60,000 nucleotides of DNA, from assembly GCA_029204225.1 (NCBI GenBank), contig CM055113.1:26279462-26339461 (forward strand), given 5' to 3'. Shown here in pieces: positions 38,240 to 49,781 of the stretch. Source of the DNA: Diphasiastrum complanatum (lineage: Eukaryota; Streptophyta; Lycopodiopsida; Lycopodiales; Lycopodiaceae). The translations under genes were made by a program, and so were the position numbers. Each line of letters begins with the position of its first letter. Positions within the stretch are counted from its first letter, which is position 1. The notes under the pieces were generated by a model. That model was given only the letters and a program-made list of their open reading frames with translations, was not told where the DNA came from and did no database searches.

Positions 38240-39484
38240 TGCTGTAAACCTACCTTTACAAGCTTTACTTCTGGTGCCAGCGGCGCCAGCTATGTCCCGG
38301 CGCCAGCAACGCCCCTGCTGCTCCCGGCGCCAACGGCGCCGGCGCCGCTCCCGGTGCCACTGTGACCAGAATCCAGCCGGCGCCAAGTTCCTATGGCTGA
38401 AAATCTTTGATCAGTTCTAGCGGAGTCCAGAGAGCTCAGATCGATGTGCAATCACCTCACACGATCTAGGCATGATTAAAGGAAGCCTGGGGATCAATAA
38501 AATCTAAAGAGAGAAAATGACTTTCTAGAAAGAGAAAATCCTAGAGAGAGAAAAACGTGCTTTACCAGCTTGGGTAGAGTGCTTGGTATGAGGGCGGGGT
38601 GCCGAATCACAACAATACTATAGGGGAGTGCGGGTTGCGACTCAGGGCGAGCTCCAACCAAGTCTCAGCCTCCCTTGCTAGAATGTTGTCATGGCTCTCG
38701 CCTTGGCATGCTAGCGCCCCGGAGACTAGGGTCGGTCACACACTTGAAATGTAACCTTCTCAGATCTATCAATAAAGTGGGATTTTCCTCAAACTGACTT
38801 TGATTACCTTCTGGGTTTCAGTGTTCGGTACAAGCGCCAGTTGTAAGGCCGCTTTCAAAACATTTAACTTGGCACATAGCTGAGGGTCGTATCCCGGGAC
38901 GCCAACGGTATGCCATCGGGACCATTCGGTCCGTGGCGCCAGCGGTATGCTGTCGAGACCATTTGGTCCAGGAACTAGTTGTTCCCATATCTGTCGCGAC
39001 TTGTGGTTCTGAGTGTTCCTTGCATGAATGTGAATGGGTTAAGCTCTTGGGGAACGGGCTCTTACCTGTCGGCTGAGTTGGATGGCTTGCTTGGGTGGAT
39101 GTTACCTGTTTATGGCTGTCCAGTCTGGCGTGGCGCCAGGTTGGCTTCCAACGCTCATGACGAAGCTTTCAGTTGGTTAAGTCTGATGTAAGTCAGACGG
39201 CTTGCTTGGAATGGATGTTACTCGTTTGTAACGAAGCTTCGAGTTGGTTAAGTTTGATGTATGTCGAGCGGCTTGCTTGGAGGGAAGTCACCCACATCGG
39301 GACCCCCGATCTGGCATGGCGCCAGGTTGGATCTCAATGTTGGTTTTCGGAACTTCAAGTTGGTTAAGTCTGATCGTTGTTGGCGATTTGGCTGCTTGTA
39401 TGTCAAGTGGGTTTGGATGGCAAGAGTTGAAGGCTGGGAAGCTAAGTCGTGGTTCTCGACTCCCTTTGGGATGCCTGCGCTACA
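38240..39484 (+). repeat. 5' LTR of the complete element
   Basis: 1245 bases, TGCTGTAAACC at the start and CTGCGCTACA at the end. Near the start (38270-38370) lie several GGCGCC palindromes. AATAAA at 38771-38776 is a possible polyadenylation signal. Confidence 0.93.
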
Positions 39485-39486
39485 TG

Positions 39487-39499
39487 TGGTATCAGAGCC
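39487..39499 (+). promoter_or_regulatory. Primer binding site (initiator tRNA-Met)
   Basis: TGGTATCAGAGCC, complementary to the 3' end of plant initiator tRNA-Met, two bases after the 5' LTR. Confidence 0.93.
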
Positions 39500-40237
39500 G
39501 ACTGGCCGGTCAGCTATGCGGATCTCACGGAAATGGCCACGGTTTTGGGTTCATCAAGACACTTGTTGTGCAAGGTACTGCCCACAGTGCAAGCACGGGT
39601 GCACGGTCGGGGTGGTCGGCAGAACGGGGGACTTGATGAGTCAAAGTGCTGCCCTTGAGGTGTAAGCACGGTCAGTTCTCGCGGTTCGGGCCTGGCGCTG
39701 TCTGCACGTATGACAGATGAGGCAGTGTGCTGCCATTAGGTTGGTGTAAGCACGGTCTGTGCCTTGTGGGGTGCGGGGCGACATATTCGAACTGTACAGG
39801 TTAACCATTGATACAGAGATGCTGCTCAAATTCGGGTGTAAAGCACGGGTGGCTAGCTGCCGGTGCGGGATAGCTGCCGATCGTTTAGCTATAAGGGCTA
39901 TCAGCCAAAAAGTGGTGGGGCGTGACTGAGGCAATGTGCTGCTTAATGGTGAAAGCACAGATAGTTGGAGGGGTGCCCTATGTGGGCTGATTCCGTGATC
40001 GATTTGTATGGGCGCGGCCAGGCAAAGGTCCGTTGGCAGGACCATCTCAAAGGGGGACCTTGTCTTTGTTACTTGTTAGTAAACCTGCCTGGGTGTCTTA
40101 CTTGTATGTATTCGTGGTGAGTCTTAGTACTCGTTCTTTGCCTCGTTTGCATGATTGCTTGTGATACAAGGAGCTGATGGCTCGAGAAGGAACCTTTTCT
40201 TTTGAAGGCTGATACCATCAAACAAAGAGGACTACAG

Positions 40238-40739
40238 AATCTGTGGGGCGGATTTGCAGTTCAAGTACTCACATGTGAACGACAACGAAACGACTCAATG
40301 TTTGCAAAGGATGGATGGCTAGCCTATTTCTTGGGTTAGTTTCATTTGCGACAACGCCCACCAGACGCAAGCAGGAAGTCAAAAGTTGGAAAGGGCCATT
40401 TCAGGGGAGATCTTCTATGGAGCAGTTGGTCTTCATTTTGGGACGGCCACCTTCGGAACTGAAACTCACTGAGCATGGGCGATATCCAGAATCTGTGCGT
40501 CGGATTTGCAGTTCAAGTACTCGCACGTGAACGACAGCGAAACGACTCAATGTTTGCAAAGGATGGATGGCTAGCCTGTTTCTTGGATTAGTTTCATTTG
40601 CGACAATGCCCACCAAACGCAAGCAGGAAGTCAAAAGTTGAAAAGGGCAATTTCAGGGGAGATCTTCTATAGCAGTTGGTCTTCATTTTGGGACGGCCAC
40701 CTTCGGATTTAAAACTCACTGAGCATGGGTGATATCCAG
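40238..40739 (+). repeat. Tandem duplication inside the element interior
   Basis: The unit 40238-40489 (252 bases) is repeated at 40490-40739 with few differences. The related minus-strand element has a single copy. This largely explains why this interior is about 250 bases longer. Confidence 0.85.
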
Positions 40740-42058
40740 TATCAGTTGGGTTTTTCCTCAAAGGGGAAAAGACTAGGATCCTCTTCAGAGATTGGCAACA
40801 AGTTGGATTGAGCCAAAATCCTAGCAGATGGGAAGCAAAGTGTTGGAAAGGCTTTTTGTCCGAACAACTCTACTCTAAGTCCGATCAGCTGATTTTATAA
40901 GTGGAGGGGAACTATCACACACACCTCTCTCTTGGGGCAAATTTTGAATGAAAGTTGATCAAAAATGGGGGCAAATTCAAGGTGACCTAGCCATACTCAC
41001 ACGAGGAGACTGGCGAACTTTGGACCTAATAAGTTGACAAGTTTTTGTTGTGGAAAGGAAAGTTTGTTATAGGCTTTCTTTGGACCAGCAATGATGAGGA
41101 AACATATGAGTACGCTGGCTTGTGTTACGTGTAAGGCAGCTGATCAATGAAGGAACTGTGAAAGTTGAGTCTTGCATGAGAGACTTGGTATTTTGAACGG
41201 ACGCTAAGGGACAGTTCGTGTTGAGATCGAACTAGTGCAAACTCTGGGTGCATGTGTCTGATTCAAAGAGAGCTACTTGAAGCCAAGCTCGATGTACGCT
41301 TCTTGTTTTGACTGTGAGGCAACTTACCAGTGATGGAATTGTGAAAGTCAAGTTTTGCACGACGGACATGGTGCTTCAAAGAAACGCGAAGAGATAGTTT
41401 GGATGCGGATCAAACTGGTGCGACCCTTTGGCTTTCCACGAGGTCAATGGTTACATTTGGGCTGATTCAAAGAGCTACTTCAAGCTAAGTGAGAGGTGCA
41501 TTGCAGAGTACTCAATCTTTGCCTACCTTAAAGAGCCAAGATGGAAAAGTATCAAGATCAGACTGGGACAAGGAGAGAAATCAAGGTGCAGAAGCAACAA
41601 GGCACGTAGTGGACCATAAAGTGGGCAATCAAACGATAAATCCTTCGGCTCAGGGAGCCTTGATACCTGTGCGGAACTGAACAAATCTAGAGCTCAGGGA
41701 GCTCAGCACAAAGTACATCAAGGACAAATCAGGAGCTCAAAGGAGTTCCAAAGTCGAAAGTCAGAAGCGACAGGGGCGAACATTTCAAAGAAAGGCCTCT
41801 GTCACCAGTTAATAAGGTTCTCGGGTTTTACGAAAGCGATATCAAATCTACAGTTATCCCAGACAAAGATATATTTTCAAGTTATGTAATTTTTCAGTAC
41901 AAAGAGCTGAGCCTCCGACTTGTGGTGTGCCAGCTTCAATGTTAATAAAAAGTGGCCAGTAAATTGAGTACTGTGCCAAGTACCTTAAATGTATAGTTAT
42001 TTTAATTGGGAGACACCTTTACTTTAATCTGACATCTGATGAGGACATCAGATTTTAT

Positions 42059-42072
42059 AAAGGTGGGGTGGA
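42059..42072 (+). promoter_or_regulatory. Polypurine tract
   Basis: AAAGGTGGGGTGGA lies directly before the 3' LTR start (TGTTGTAAAG at 42073), the position and composition expected for the plus-strand primer. Confidence 0.85.
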
Positions 42073-43317
42073 TGTTGTAAAGCTACCTTTACAAGATTTA
42101 CTTCCGGTGCCATCGGCGCCAGCTATGTCCCCGGCGCCAGCAGCGCCCCTACTGCTCCTGGCGCCAATGGCGCCGACACCGCTGCCGGCGCCACTGTGAC
42201 CAAAATCCAGCCGGCGCCAAGTTCCTATGGCTGAAAATTTTTGATCGGTTCTAGCGGAGTCCAGAGAGCTCAGATCGATGTGCAATCACCTCACACGATC
42301 TAGGCATGATTAAAGGAAGCCTGGGGATCAATAAAATCTAGAGAAAGAATATGACTTTCTAGAAAGAGAAAATCCTAGAGAGAGAAAAATGTGCTTTACC
42401 AGCTTTGGTAGAGTGCTTGGTATGAGGGGGGGTGCCGAATCACACCAATACTATAGGGGAGTGCGAGTTGCGACTCAGGGCGAGCTCCAACCAAGTCTTA
42501 GCCTCCCTTGCTGGAATGTTGTCATGGCTCTCGCCTTGGCATGCTAGCGCCCCGGAGACTAGGGTCGGTCACACACTTGAAATGTAACCTTCTCAGATTT
42601 ATCAATAAAGTGGGATTTTCCTCAAACTAACTCTGATTACCTTCTGGGTTTCAGTGTTCGGTAAAAGCGCCAGTTGTAAGGCCACTTTCAAAATTTTTAA
42701 CTTGGCGCATAGCTGAGGGTCGTATCCCAGGACGCCAGCGGTATGCCGTCGGGACCATTCGGTCCGTGGCGCCAACGGTATGCTGTCGAGACCATTTGGT
42801 CCAGGAACTGGTTGTTCCCATATCTGTCGCGGCTTGTGGTTCTGAGTGTTCCTTGCATGAACGTGAATGGGTTAAGCTCCTGGGGAACGGGCTCTTACCT
42901 GTCGGCTGAGTTGGATGGCTTGCTTGGGTGGATGTTACCTGTTTATGGTTGTCCAGTCTGGCGTGGCGCCAGGTTGGCTTCCAGCGCTCATGACGAAGCC
43001 TTCAGTTGGTTAAGTCTGATGTAAGTCAGACCGCTTGCTTGGAATGGATGTTACTCGTTTGTAACGAAGATTCGAGTTGGTTAAGTTTGATGTATGTCGG
43101 GCGGCTTGCTTGGAGGGAAGTCACCCACATCGGGACCCCCGATCTGGCATGGCGCCAGGTTGGATATCAATGTTGGTTTTCGGAACTTCAAGTTGGTTAA
43201 GTCTGATCGTTGTTGGCGAGTTGGCTGCTTGTATGTCAAGTGGGTTTGAATGGCAATAGTTGAAGGCTGGGAAGCTAAGTCGTGGTTCCCGGCTTCCTTT
43301 GGGATGCCTGCGCTACA
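42073..43317 (+). repeat. 3' LTR of the complete element
   Basis: 1245 bases, starting TGTTGTAAAGC and ending CTGCGCTACA, with AATAAA at 42604-42609. Equal in length to the 5' LTR. Confidence 0.93.
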
Positions 43318-43322
43318 GATGG

Positions 43323-43572
43323 CGGGAAGGCTGATCATTGGGCAGTTGCAGAATAGGCCCTGGGCCTCCCATTTTGGGCCTGCATATGCCCCTGGTATCT
43401 CCCAGGGCCTCAAATATCCCAAGGTCGCAGCCACGTCAGCTGCCACATGGGGGAAACTATAAACCCATGTGAAATAGTCTCAGGCCCTTTGGAATGTCTC
43501 GGCCAATCAGAATGCTAGAATAGAGGTGAAGGGACTTACCATGTGAAACCATCCTTAGACGTCTGCAAGAGA
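43323..43572 (+). promoter_or_regulatory. Short promoter-like stretch between two LTR elements
   Basis: About 250 bases hold GCCACGTCAGCTGCCACATG (ACGT-core and CANNTG words), ACTATAAACCC (TATA-like) and GGCCAATCAGA (CCAAT). The combination resembles a plant promoter, but no gene follows before the next LTR at 43573. It may be a separated promoter fragment or chance. Confidence 0.25.
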
Positions 43573-44809
43573 TGTTGTGAAGCTACCTTTACAAGTTTTA
43601 CTTCCAGCTACGTCCCCGGCGCCAGCAGCGCCCCCGTTGCTCCCGGCGCCGCTCCCGGCGCCACTGTGACCAGAATCCAGCCGGCACTAAGTTCCTATGG
43701 CTGAAAATCTTTGATCGGTTCTAGCGGAGTCCAGAGAGCTCAGATCGATATGCAATCACCTCACACGATTTAGGCATGATTAAAGGAAGCCTGGGGATCA
43801 ATAAAATCTAGAGAGAGAAAATGACTTTCTAGAAAGAGAAAATGACTTTCTAGAAAGAGAAAATCCTAGAGAGAGAAAAATGTGCTTTACCAGCTTGGGT
43901 AGAGTGCTTGGTATGAGGGCGGGGTGCCGAATCACACCAATACTATAGGGGAGTGCGGGTTGCGACTCAAGGCTAGATCCAACTAAGTCTCAGCCTCCCT
44001 TGCTGGAATGTCGTCATGGCTCTCGCCTTGGCATGCTAGCACCCTGGAGACTAGGGTCGGTCACACACTTGAAATGTAACCTTCTCAGATTTATCAATAA
44101 AGTGGGCAGCACCTTGCACAACATTCGTCTTGATGAACCCCAAACCGTGGCCATTTCTGTGAGATCCGCATAGATGATCGGCCAGTCGGCTCTGATACCA
44201 CATGTAGCGCAAGCATCCCAAAGGGAGCCGGGAACCACGACTTAGTTTCCCAGCCTTCAACTCTTGCCATCCAAACCCACTTGACATACAAGCAGCCAAC
44301 TCGCCGACAACGATCAGACTTAACCAACTTGAAGTTCCAAAAACCAACATTGAGATCCAACCTGGCGCCATGCCAGATCGGGGGTCCCGATGTGGGTGAC
44401 TTCCCTCCAAGCAAGTCGCCCGACATACATCAAACTTAACCAACTCGAAGCTTTGTTACAAACGAGTAACATCCATTCCAAGCAAGCGGTCTGACTTACA
44501 TCACACTTAACCAACTGAAAGCTTCGTGATGAGCGTTGGAAGCCAGCTTGGCGCCACACCAGACTGGACAGCCATAAACAAGTAACTTCCACCCAAGCAA
44601 GCCATCCAACTCAGCCGACAGGTTAGAGCCTGTTCACCAAGAGCTTAACCCATTCACGTTCATGCAAGGAACACTCAGAACCACAAGCCGCGACAGATAT
44701 GGAGACAACCAGTTCCTGGACCAAATGGTCCCGACAGCATACCGCTGCAGCCACGGACCGAATGGTCCCGACGGCATACCGCTGGCGTCCCAGGATACGA
44801 CCCTCAGCT
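43573..44809. mobile_element. Fold-back remnant of the same LTR family
   Basis: 43573-44101 is the first part of the LTR in plus orientation, starting TGTTGTGAAGC and running to TCAATAAAGTGGG. There it changes to the minus orientation: PBS-side interior (GGGCAGCACCTTGCACAACA), complementary PBS at 44188-44200, then a minus LTR part from 44203 to about 44809. The word GTGGG is shared by both sides of the switch. This is a second independent head-to-head rearrangement in the family, at a different LTR position from the one at 8985-9347. Confidence 0.8.
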
Positions 44810-45456
44810 TATACACCTAGCTGAGGACATTGGTGGATTCGTACACCTAGCTGCTCTGTGATATTATACTACAGAGATTTGGATTCATTCCCTTGAATTG
44901 CAATTGAACATAACTTAACGCCTTTATATCTTTCATAGAGGCTAGAGCTAGAGCAATTTGCCCTACTCGTAACTCATCGAATTCGTTTTCTTCTACACCA
45001 ATCCAGATTCCGCTCCACCTGCTTACTGTATTTTTTCTTTTCTTTTCTGATTTTTCCCTGAGATGTGCTTTTGCTGGGTTTGGATCTCCGATCTAGAATC
45101 GAGAATCGAGACTCGAGAGGGAACAAGAGCTACAACGTAGCACAACTACCACAACAACAACAACAAGGAAGAAAACAAAGAAAGAGCGAAAAGGAAGAAG
45201 AGATGTTTAAACGCCTTGGTTCTTTTATTATTTTTATTGTTCTTGCTGTTAATGAGAGGTGTTAATGAGAGGAGCGGTGATCAGGCCCTTCCAAAGGATT
45301 TCATTCAATTTTACCAATTGAAAGGCGAATTTCAAAACTTAAATTTGTAGTCTCGGCAGGTATACCTATAGGGAAACATGGCCCCCCTCCTCGGGCCCAA
45401 GGGCCTTAAATTGGGGAAGGCCCTAGGATGGGGCCCGTTACTCTTCCTCATTCCTA
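44810..45456. other. Spacer, no recognised gene
   Basis: A short direct repeat of (A)TACACCTAGCTG occurs at 44811 and 44850. A 66-codon frame at 45065 has a QQQQQ run but no family signature. Confidence 0.5.
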
Positions 45457-47588
45457 AACATTAACAATATAGTGTTAGGAAACATAACAGAATTTGCAAA
45501 TGACATTACATTCCAATTCATCTTAGATTTGTTGCATTACCACTACAGATCAGAAAACACTGGATGCAACATCTTATAATATATGGCTAACACACAAAAT
45601 AAGCTCAAAATCTTATAAATATTCTATCTGATTCCCAAAAACAGTAACATTCAAAGGATGTTGATCGCTATTAACTTCTATCATCGCCAACATCCACGAA
45701 CTACCAATTTGTTTGCAGATCATTCACGATCCACGTTCATTCTTTCTTGCCATAAAATCATCACATACACAACCAGCATTCAATTGTATACCTATGATCG
45801 TTTTGTAGTCCACAAATTAAAATTACTTCTGCAGACGGGAAATTTGAAAGAGTCATTCCTACTGTGCTTGATTGAAGTTCAAGACCCAAATGTTGTTAAA
45901 GTAATTTGCTAATTAGAAGTCATGACGTTGTCCATATCTTAGTTGTCTAGTCTGCATTTTATATATGAATTTCTAATTGACTTCTATTCTAGCAATAAGT
46001 CCCATGTTGGAAGGCGTTAGGATAGGACTTGGATGTCCATATATTTGAGAGCTTCTAATAAACTTATAAAGCATTGGGTAGCTAGTTTAAAAGACTCCTC
46101 ATCAACCAACCCATGAATAGTTTTCAATTCAAAAAAGACCTTATAACAAGTGCCAACTAGGAAATAGAGTTTTTAGAGAAAGAAATGCCCAAGGATGGCC
46201 AAATTTAGGTGTGGGCAACTATAATCTATGTTCATATTAATATGGGAGTTTGTGCACATTAGTTTATTTATATTAGTGTATGGAAAATTGCTCTTCCTTG
46301 TAACAAGTTATAAAAATGTTAGGAAAAGATGTGAGTATCATTCAAACCACACTTTACTATACTATCAAGCTCTCGCATCACAATATCATCACTTCATTCT
46401 TCACTTGCCATAAAAATCATCACATGCACAACTTTTGCACCTACTAAATTGCATGCCTACGGTCTCTTGTAGTCCACAAAGAAGCACACATTCAATAAGG
46501 TAGTGCATGTTATAATTGCTTGAGCTGAAGTACATATATACATATACAATTTATATATAGAAGATTAACTAATTAACACAAAAAGGGCAATAATTGTGAC
46601 TATTTGCAATTGAACACATTTATGTACTTGCTCACATTGTTGAGGAACTACAAATTTATCACTTGACTAATATGTCCAAAGCTTAGTGTAGTCAATAACA
46701 AAATAGTTGTCCTCAACTTTCGTCGCATGTCATCAGGACCATTACAAATAATCTTAAATAGTTTTAATTACATCAAATTTTTAAGGTTTGAATTGCCTAA
46801 ATCCAATTTCCAAGATATCATTGACCGTCCCACAATATCGTGCTTGGTCAACTCCCTTGAGTAATATTTGTCGTGACTCCACAGTCATATGTGTTTCTAT
46901 TTTTATCAATGTGCTCCACAAGAAAATGTCGTCCATGCATATTGTATTTTGGTACTAAAAAAAAAATAACGAAATGTATCAGTGAAATAATTTTGATTGA
47001 TAATATATGTCAAGATGTGTTGAACATGTAAAATACATAATAAGTACTAGTTAAGCATGTGAGTAGTTTATTAGATATGGCTAACTTTAAAATTGCATCC
47101 CCTTACAAATTTCTCCTCTCTCTCTCTCTCTCTCTCCCCCCCAAAAAACACAAATCATCCTTCTTTTCCCAAAAAGACACAGATCATCCTTCTTTTCCCA
47201 AACATGAGGAATATAATGACCTCCATGGTAGAGACTATGAATTCTTGCACTAGCCACCCTTCCACCATGCTGCCCTATGCCTTACCCTTCGCCTTACAAA
47301 GCCTTTCAATGTTTTCATAAATCACTCTAGAAGAAAACATCGATCGGCTATGGATGATGCTTGGATTGATAATATCATGAGATTAATATTACATCACAAA
47401 TAAATGATACTAATAGACTACGATCAACTAAAAACTAACTTATCAAGGCACATTGCCACTATTGTTGAGTTTTGTCTTGCCCCATTGATCTCTTTGGATG
47501 GAATTTGTTTTTATAAGTGTTGTGGAAAAAATATGTGTAGTCGAGTCAAAGGGAATGCAAAGAAACTCAACAGAGAAGGAACTATGTT
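45457..47588 (-). repeat. Duplicated block 1, right copy (inverted)
   Basis: Reverse complement of 10615-12915. It includes decayed DUF4216 (about 46640-46950, reverse) and DUF4218 (about 47230-47345, reverse) pieces and a shortened (TC)n tract at 47115-47136. The block is cut cleanly at 47584 by a Copia LTR. Confidence 0.85.
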
Positions 47589-48495
47589 CGAACCGTCAGG
47601 CTTTGATGATTGATTCCTTACCCTCGGTGCATGAAGTACACCTAATATGTCCAAATCAATTGTATCGTGACAAAGATCACAACTGATTATATATCTCATA
47701 AGTGACAAAATTTCCAGAATTCACACGTGTGGGGAATGTCCACAAGAGTGACTGATCTTAATTAAGCTTTGTGATTGGCACTATAACTTGATTCTAGATT
47801 GATCAACAAAATCTAGTTACGAAGAAATGGCTTATCCACAATCTAGCATGCTAATCAACAGAATATAATAGCAATGAATCAAAGAATGAAAAAATACAAG
47901 ATTTCAGTGTATGAGCATTAGCCTCAACACGAGTTAGAGAGAGAGAGCTAGAGAGATAACAAGCAATATTTGTTTAGATCCAAAATGGCATGAGATAGCT
48001 ACAAAACTTGGGTTCTTCATCATTGATTGTGGGGAGAGCTACACATATTTATGGAGATTGAGGTAGCTCAAGGTAGAACCATATCTATCCATTCCAAAAT
48101 GACATCTAAAGTGACATCTAGAGTCTATGTGACATTTGTCACTTGTCACGCATGAAATTCTACCAACTGTTTACAAGTGTACTAGGTCTAACTAGAAATG
48201 TCCAAATCATTATGCATGTGTCCATTAAACTTTGTGCATGCCTTGCATGTCACTATGGATCACTTACAATCAATGCATGTGAGTTGCCACGAGTTTCTGC
48301 AAGCATAATCATGCTAATTCTATGTCTACAAATTATATGCAAGTTGCATTTATTAAACTAGATAATACATAACCATGTAGCTCGAGTTCTATGTAGGCCA
48401 AACTTGGCATTTTGCATTAATGAGCTACATACTTGCATGGTACAACATTTGTAGCAAGCCAAGAAATCAATATGGATTGTTTTTCAATTTTAACA
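47585..48495 (-). repeat. 3' LTR of Copia element 4
   Basis: On the minus strand it starts TGTTAAAATTG just after a purine-rich GTTAGGAGGAG tract (48497-48507) and ends GGTTCGAACA. The TGTT...AACA ends are inverted as expected for an LTR, and the length is 911 bases. The outer end abuts duplicated block 1 exactly where homology to 10.6 kb stops. A CATAAATATGTG TATA-like box lies near 48030-48050 (minus). Confidence 0.7.
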
Positions 48496-48512
48496 CTCCT
48501 CCTAACAATGAT

Positions 48513-49781
48513 CTATATTGATTTGAACATGGATCTTGGTATAACTCCAAGGTTGGCTCTATGCTTGTTGAAGGAACTTTTGCTCAAAGGTTTGGTGAGC
48601 ATATCTGTAATGCAAGATGATGTGTCGATGTGCTCCAATTTGATTTCACCTCCAATGAGCTTCTCTCTCACAAAGTGATGTGCAACTTCGATATGTTTGC
48701 TCCTTGCATGGAATATTGGGTTGTTGGCAAGGGCTTGAGCTGAAATGTTGTCACACATGATCATAGGTATATTTTCTTCCATAATTATCTTTATCTCCAC
48801 TAGTAACCTTTTGATCCAAAGCAGTTCCTTTGTTGTTGTAATGAGCGCCTTGTACTCAACTTCACATGATGAGAGTGATAGAGTATCTTGTTTTTTGGAA
48901 AGCCAAGATATCAAGTTTCCTCCAAGATATATGACATAAGCACTTGTAGATTTTCGATCTGCTCTATCACTTGCAAAATCCGAGTCAGAATAACCAATAA
49001 TAGAAAGATCCTCACTTTTATACAATAAACCAAAATCAAAAGCTGAAGATATATATCTAAGCACTCTCTTGCCCTTTTTCCAATGATAAACTGAAGGATT
49101 TTGCATAGCCTGGCTCAACTTATGAACACTAAAGCTTATGTCAGGTCTAGCTATTGTGAGCCAAATTAAGGAGCCTATAAGACTTCTAAAAAGTGTGATG
49201 TCCTCGAAGGATCTTTCATCACCTTTGTTAGAGTCCTTTACATTTTGCTCCATAGGTGTTTCTATACTCTTACAATTCAACATATTGAACTTTTTTAACA
49301 TTGAAAGAGTGTACTTAGATTTACATACAAAAGCTTTATCTTTAAGAAAGTCAATCTCTAATCCTAGAATATAGTGAATTTTTCCAAGATCTTGCATCTT
49401 GAACTCTTTTCCAAGTGCAATCTTGGTTTCCTCAACTAACTTGATACAAATTCCTGTCAGAATGATATCATCAACATAAATAAGAAGGATGACAATATCT
49501 TTATCAAAAAACTTGACATATAAGAAAGGATCATAGTTACTAAGATTAAATCCTAGTGACTCAAGAAAGGTGTTAAGTCGAGAATACCATGACCTTGGAG
49601 CTTTCTTTAATCCATATAAACTTTTGAAGGGCAAGCAAACTTTTCCCTCATCATGGATGAACCCAATAGGTTGATCCATATAGATCTCTTCTTCTAGATA
49701 GCCATTTAGAATTGCATTAGAAACATAGTCGAAAAACCCATTTGCAACCAATGGTATTCTTGTTGGATGGAAGATCCACAA
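48513..49781 (-). pseudogene. Copia element 4, RT C-terminal part and RNase H
   Basis: The 422-codon frame gives NGYLEEEIYMDQPIGF, SLYGLKKAPRSWYSRLN, ILLIYVDDIILTG (catalytic YVDD), SLIGSLIWLTIARPDISFSV, then RNase H with IIGYSDSDFASDRADRKST, SSCEVEYKAL and MIMCDNISAQALANN, and ends in the family tail IDTSSCITDMLTKPLS. The segment between KWVF and NGYLEEE, which should hold about 75 residues including the first RT aspartate (MDVKSAFL), is deleted at about 49720-49745, so the polymerase is dead. Confidence 0.9.

Larger units (their letters stand above)
38235..43322 (+). mobile_element. Complete non-autonomous LTR retrotransposon with GATGG target-site duplication
   Basis: The element spans 38240-43317 (5078 bases) between GATGG at 38235-38239 and GATGG at 43318-43322. 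Both LTRs are exactly 1245 bases (38240-39484 and 42073-43317), start TG and end CGCTACA. The PBS lies two bases after the 5' LTR and a purine-rich PPT precedes the 3' LTR. The 2588-base interior shows no gag or pol motifs on either strand. It is the best-preserved member of the family seen at 8985, 30270, 33812 and 43573. The LTRs differ at scattered sites, mostly in the GGCGCC-rich part, so the insertion is not very recent. Its length fits the LARD class. Confidence 0.93.
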
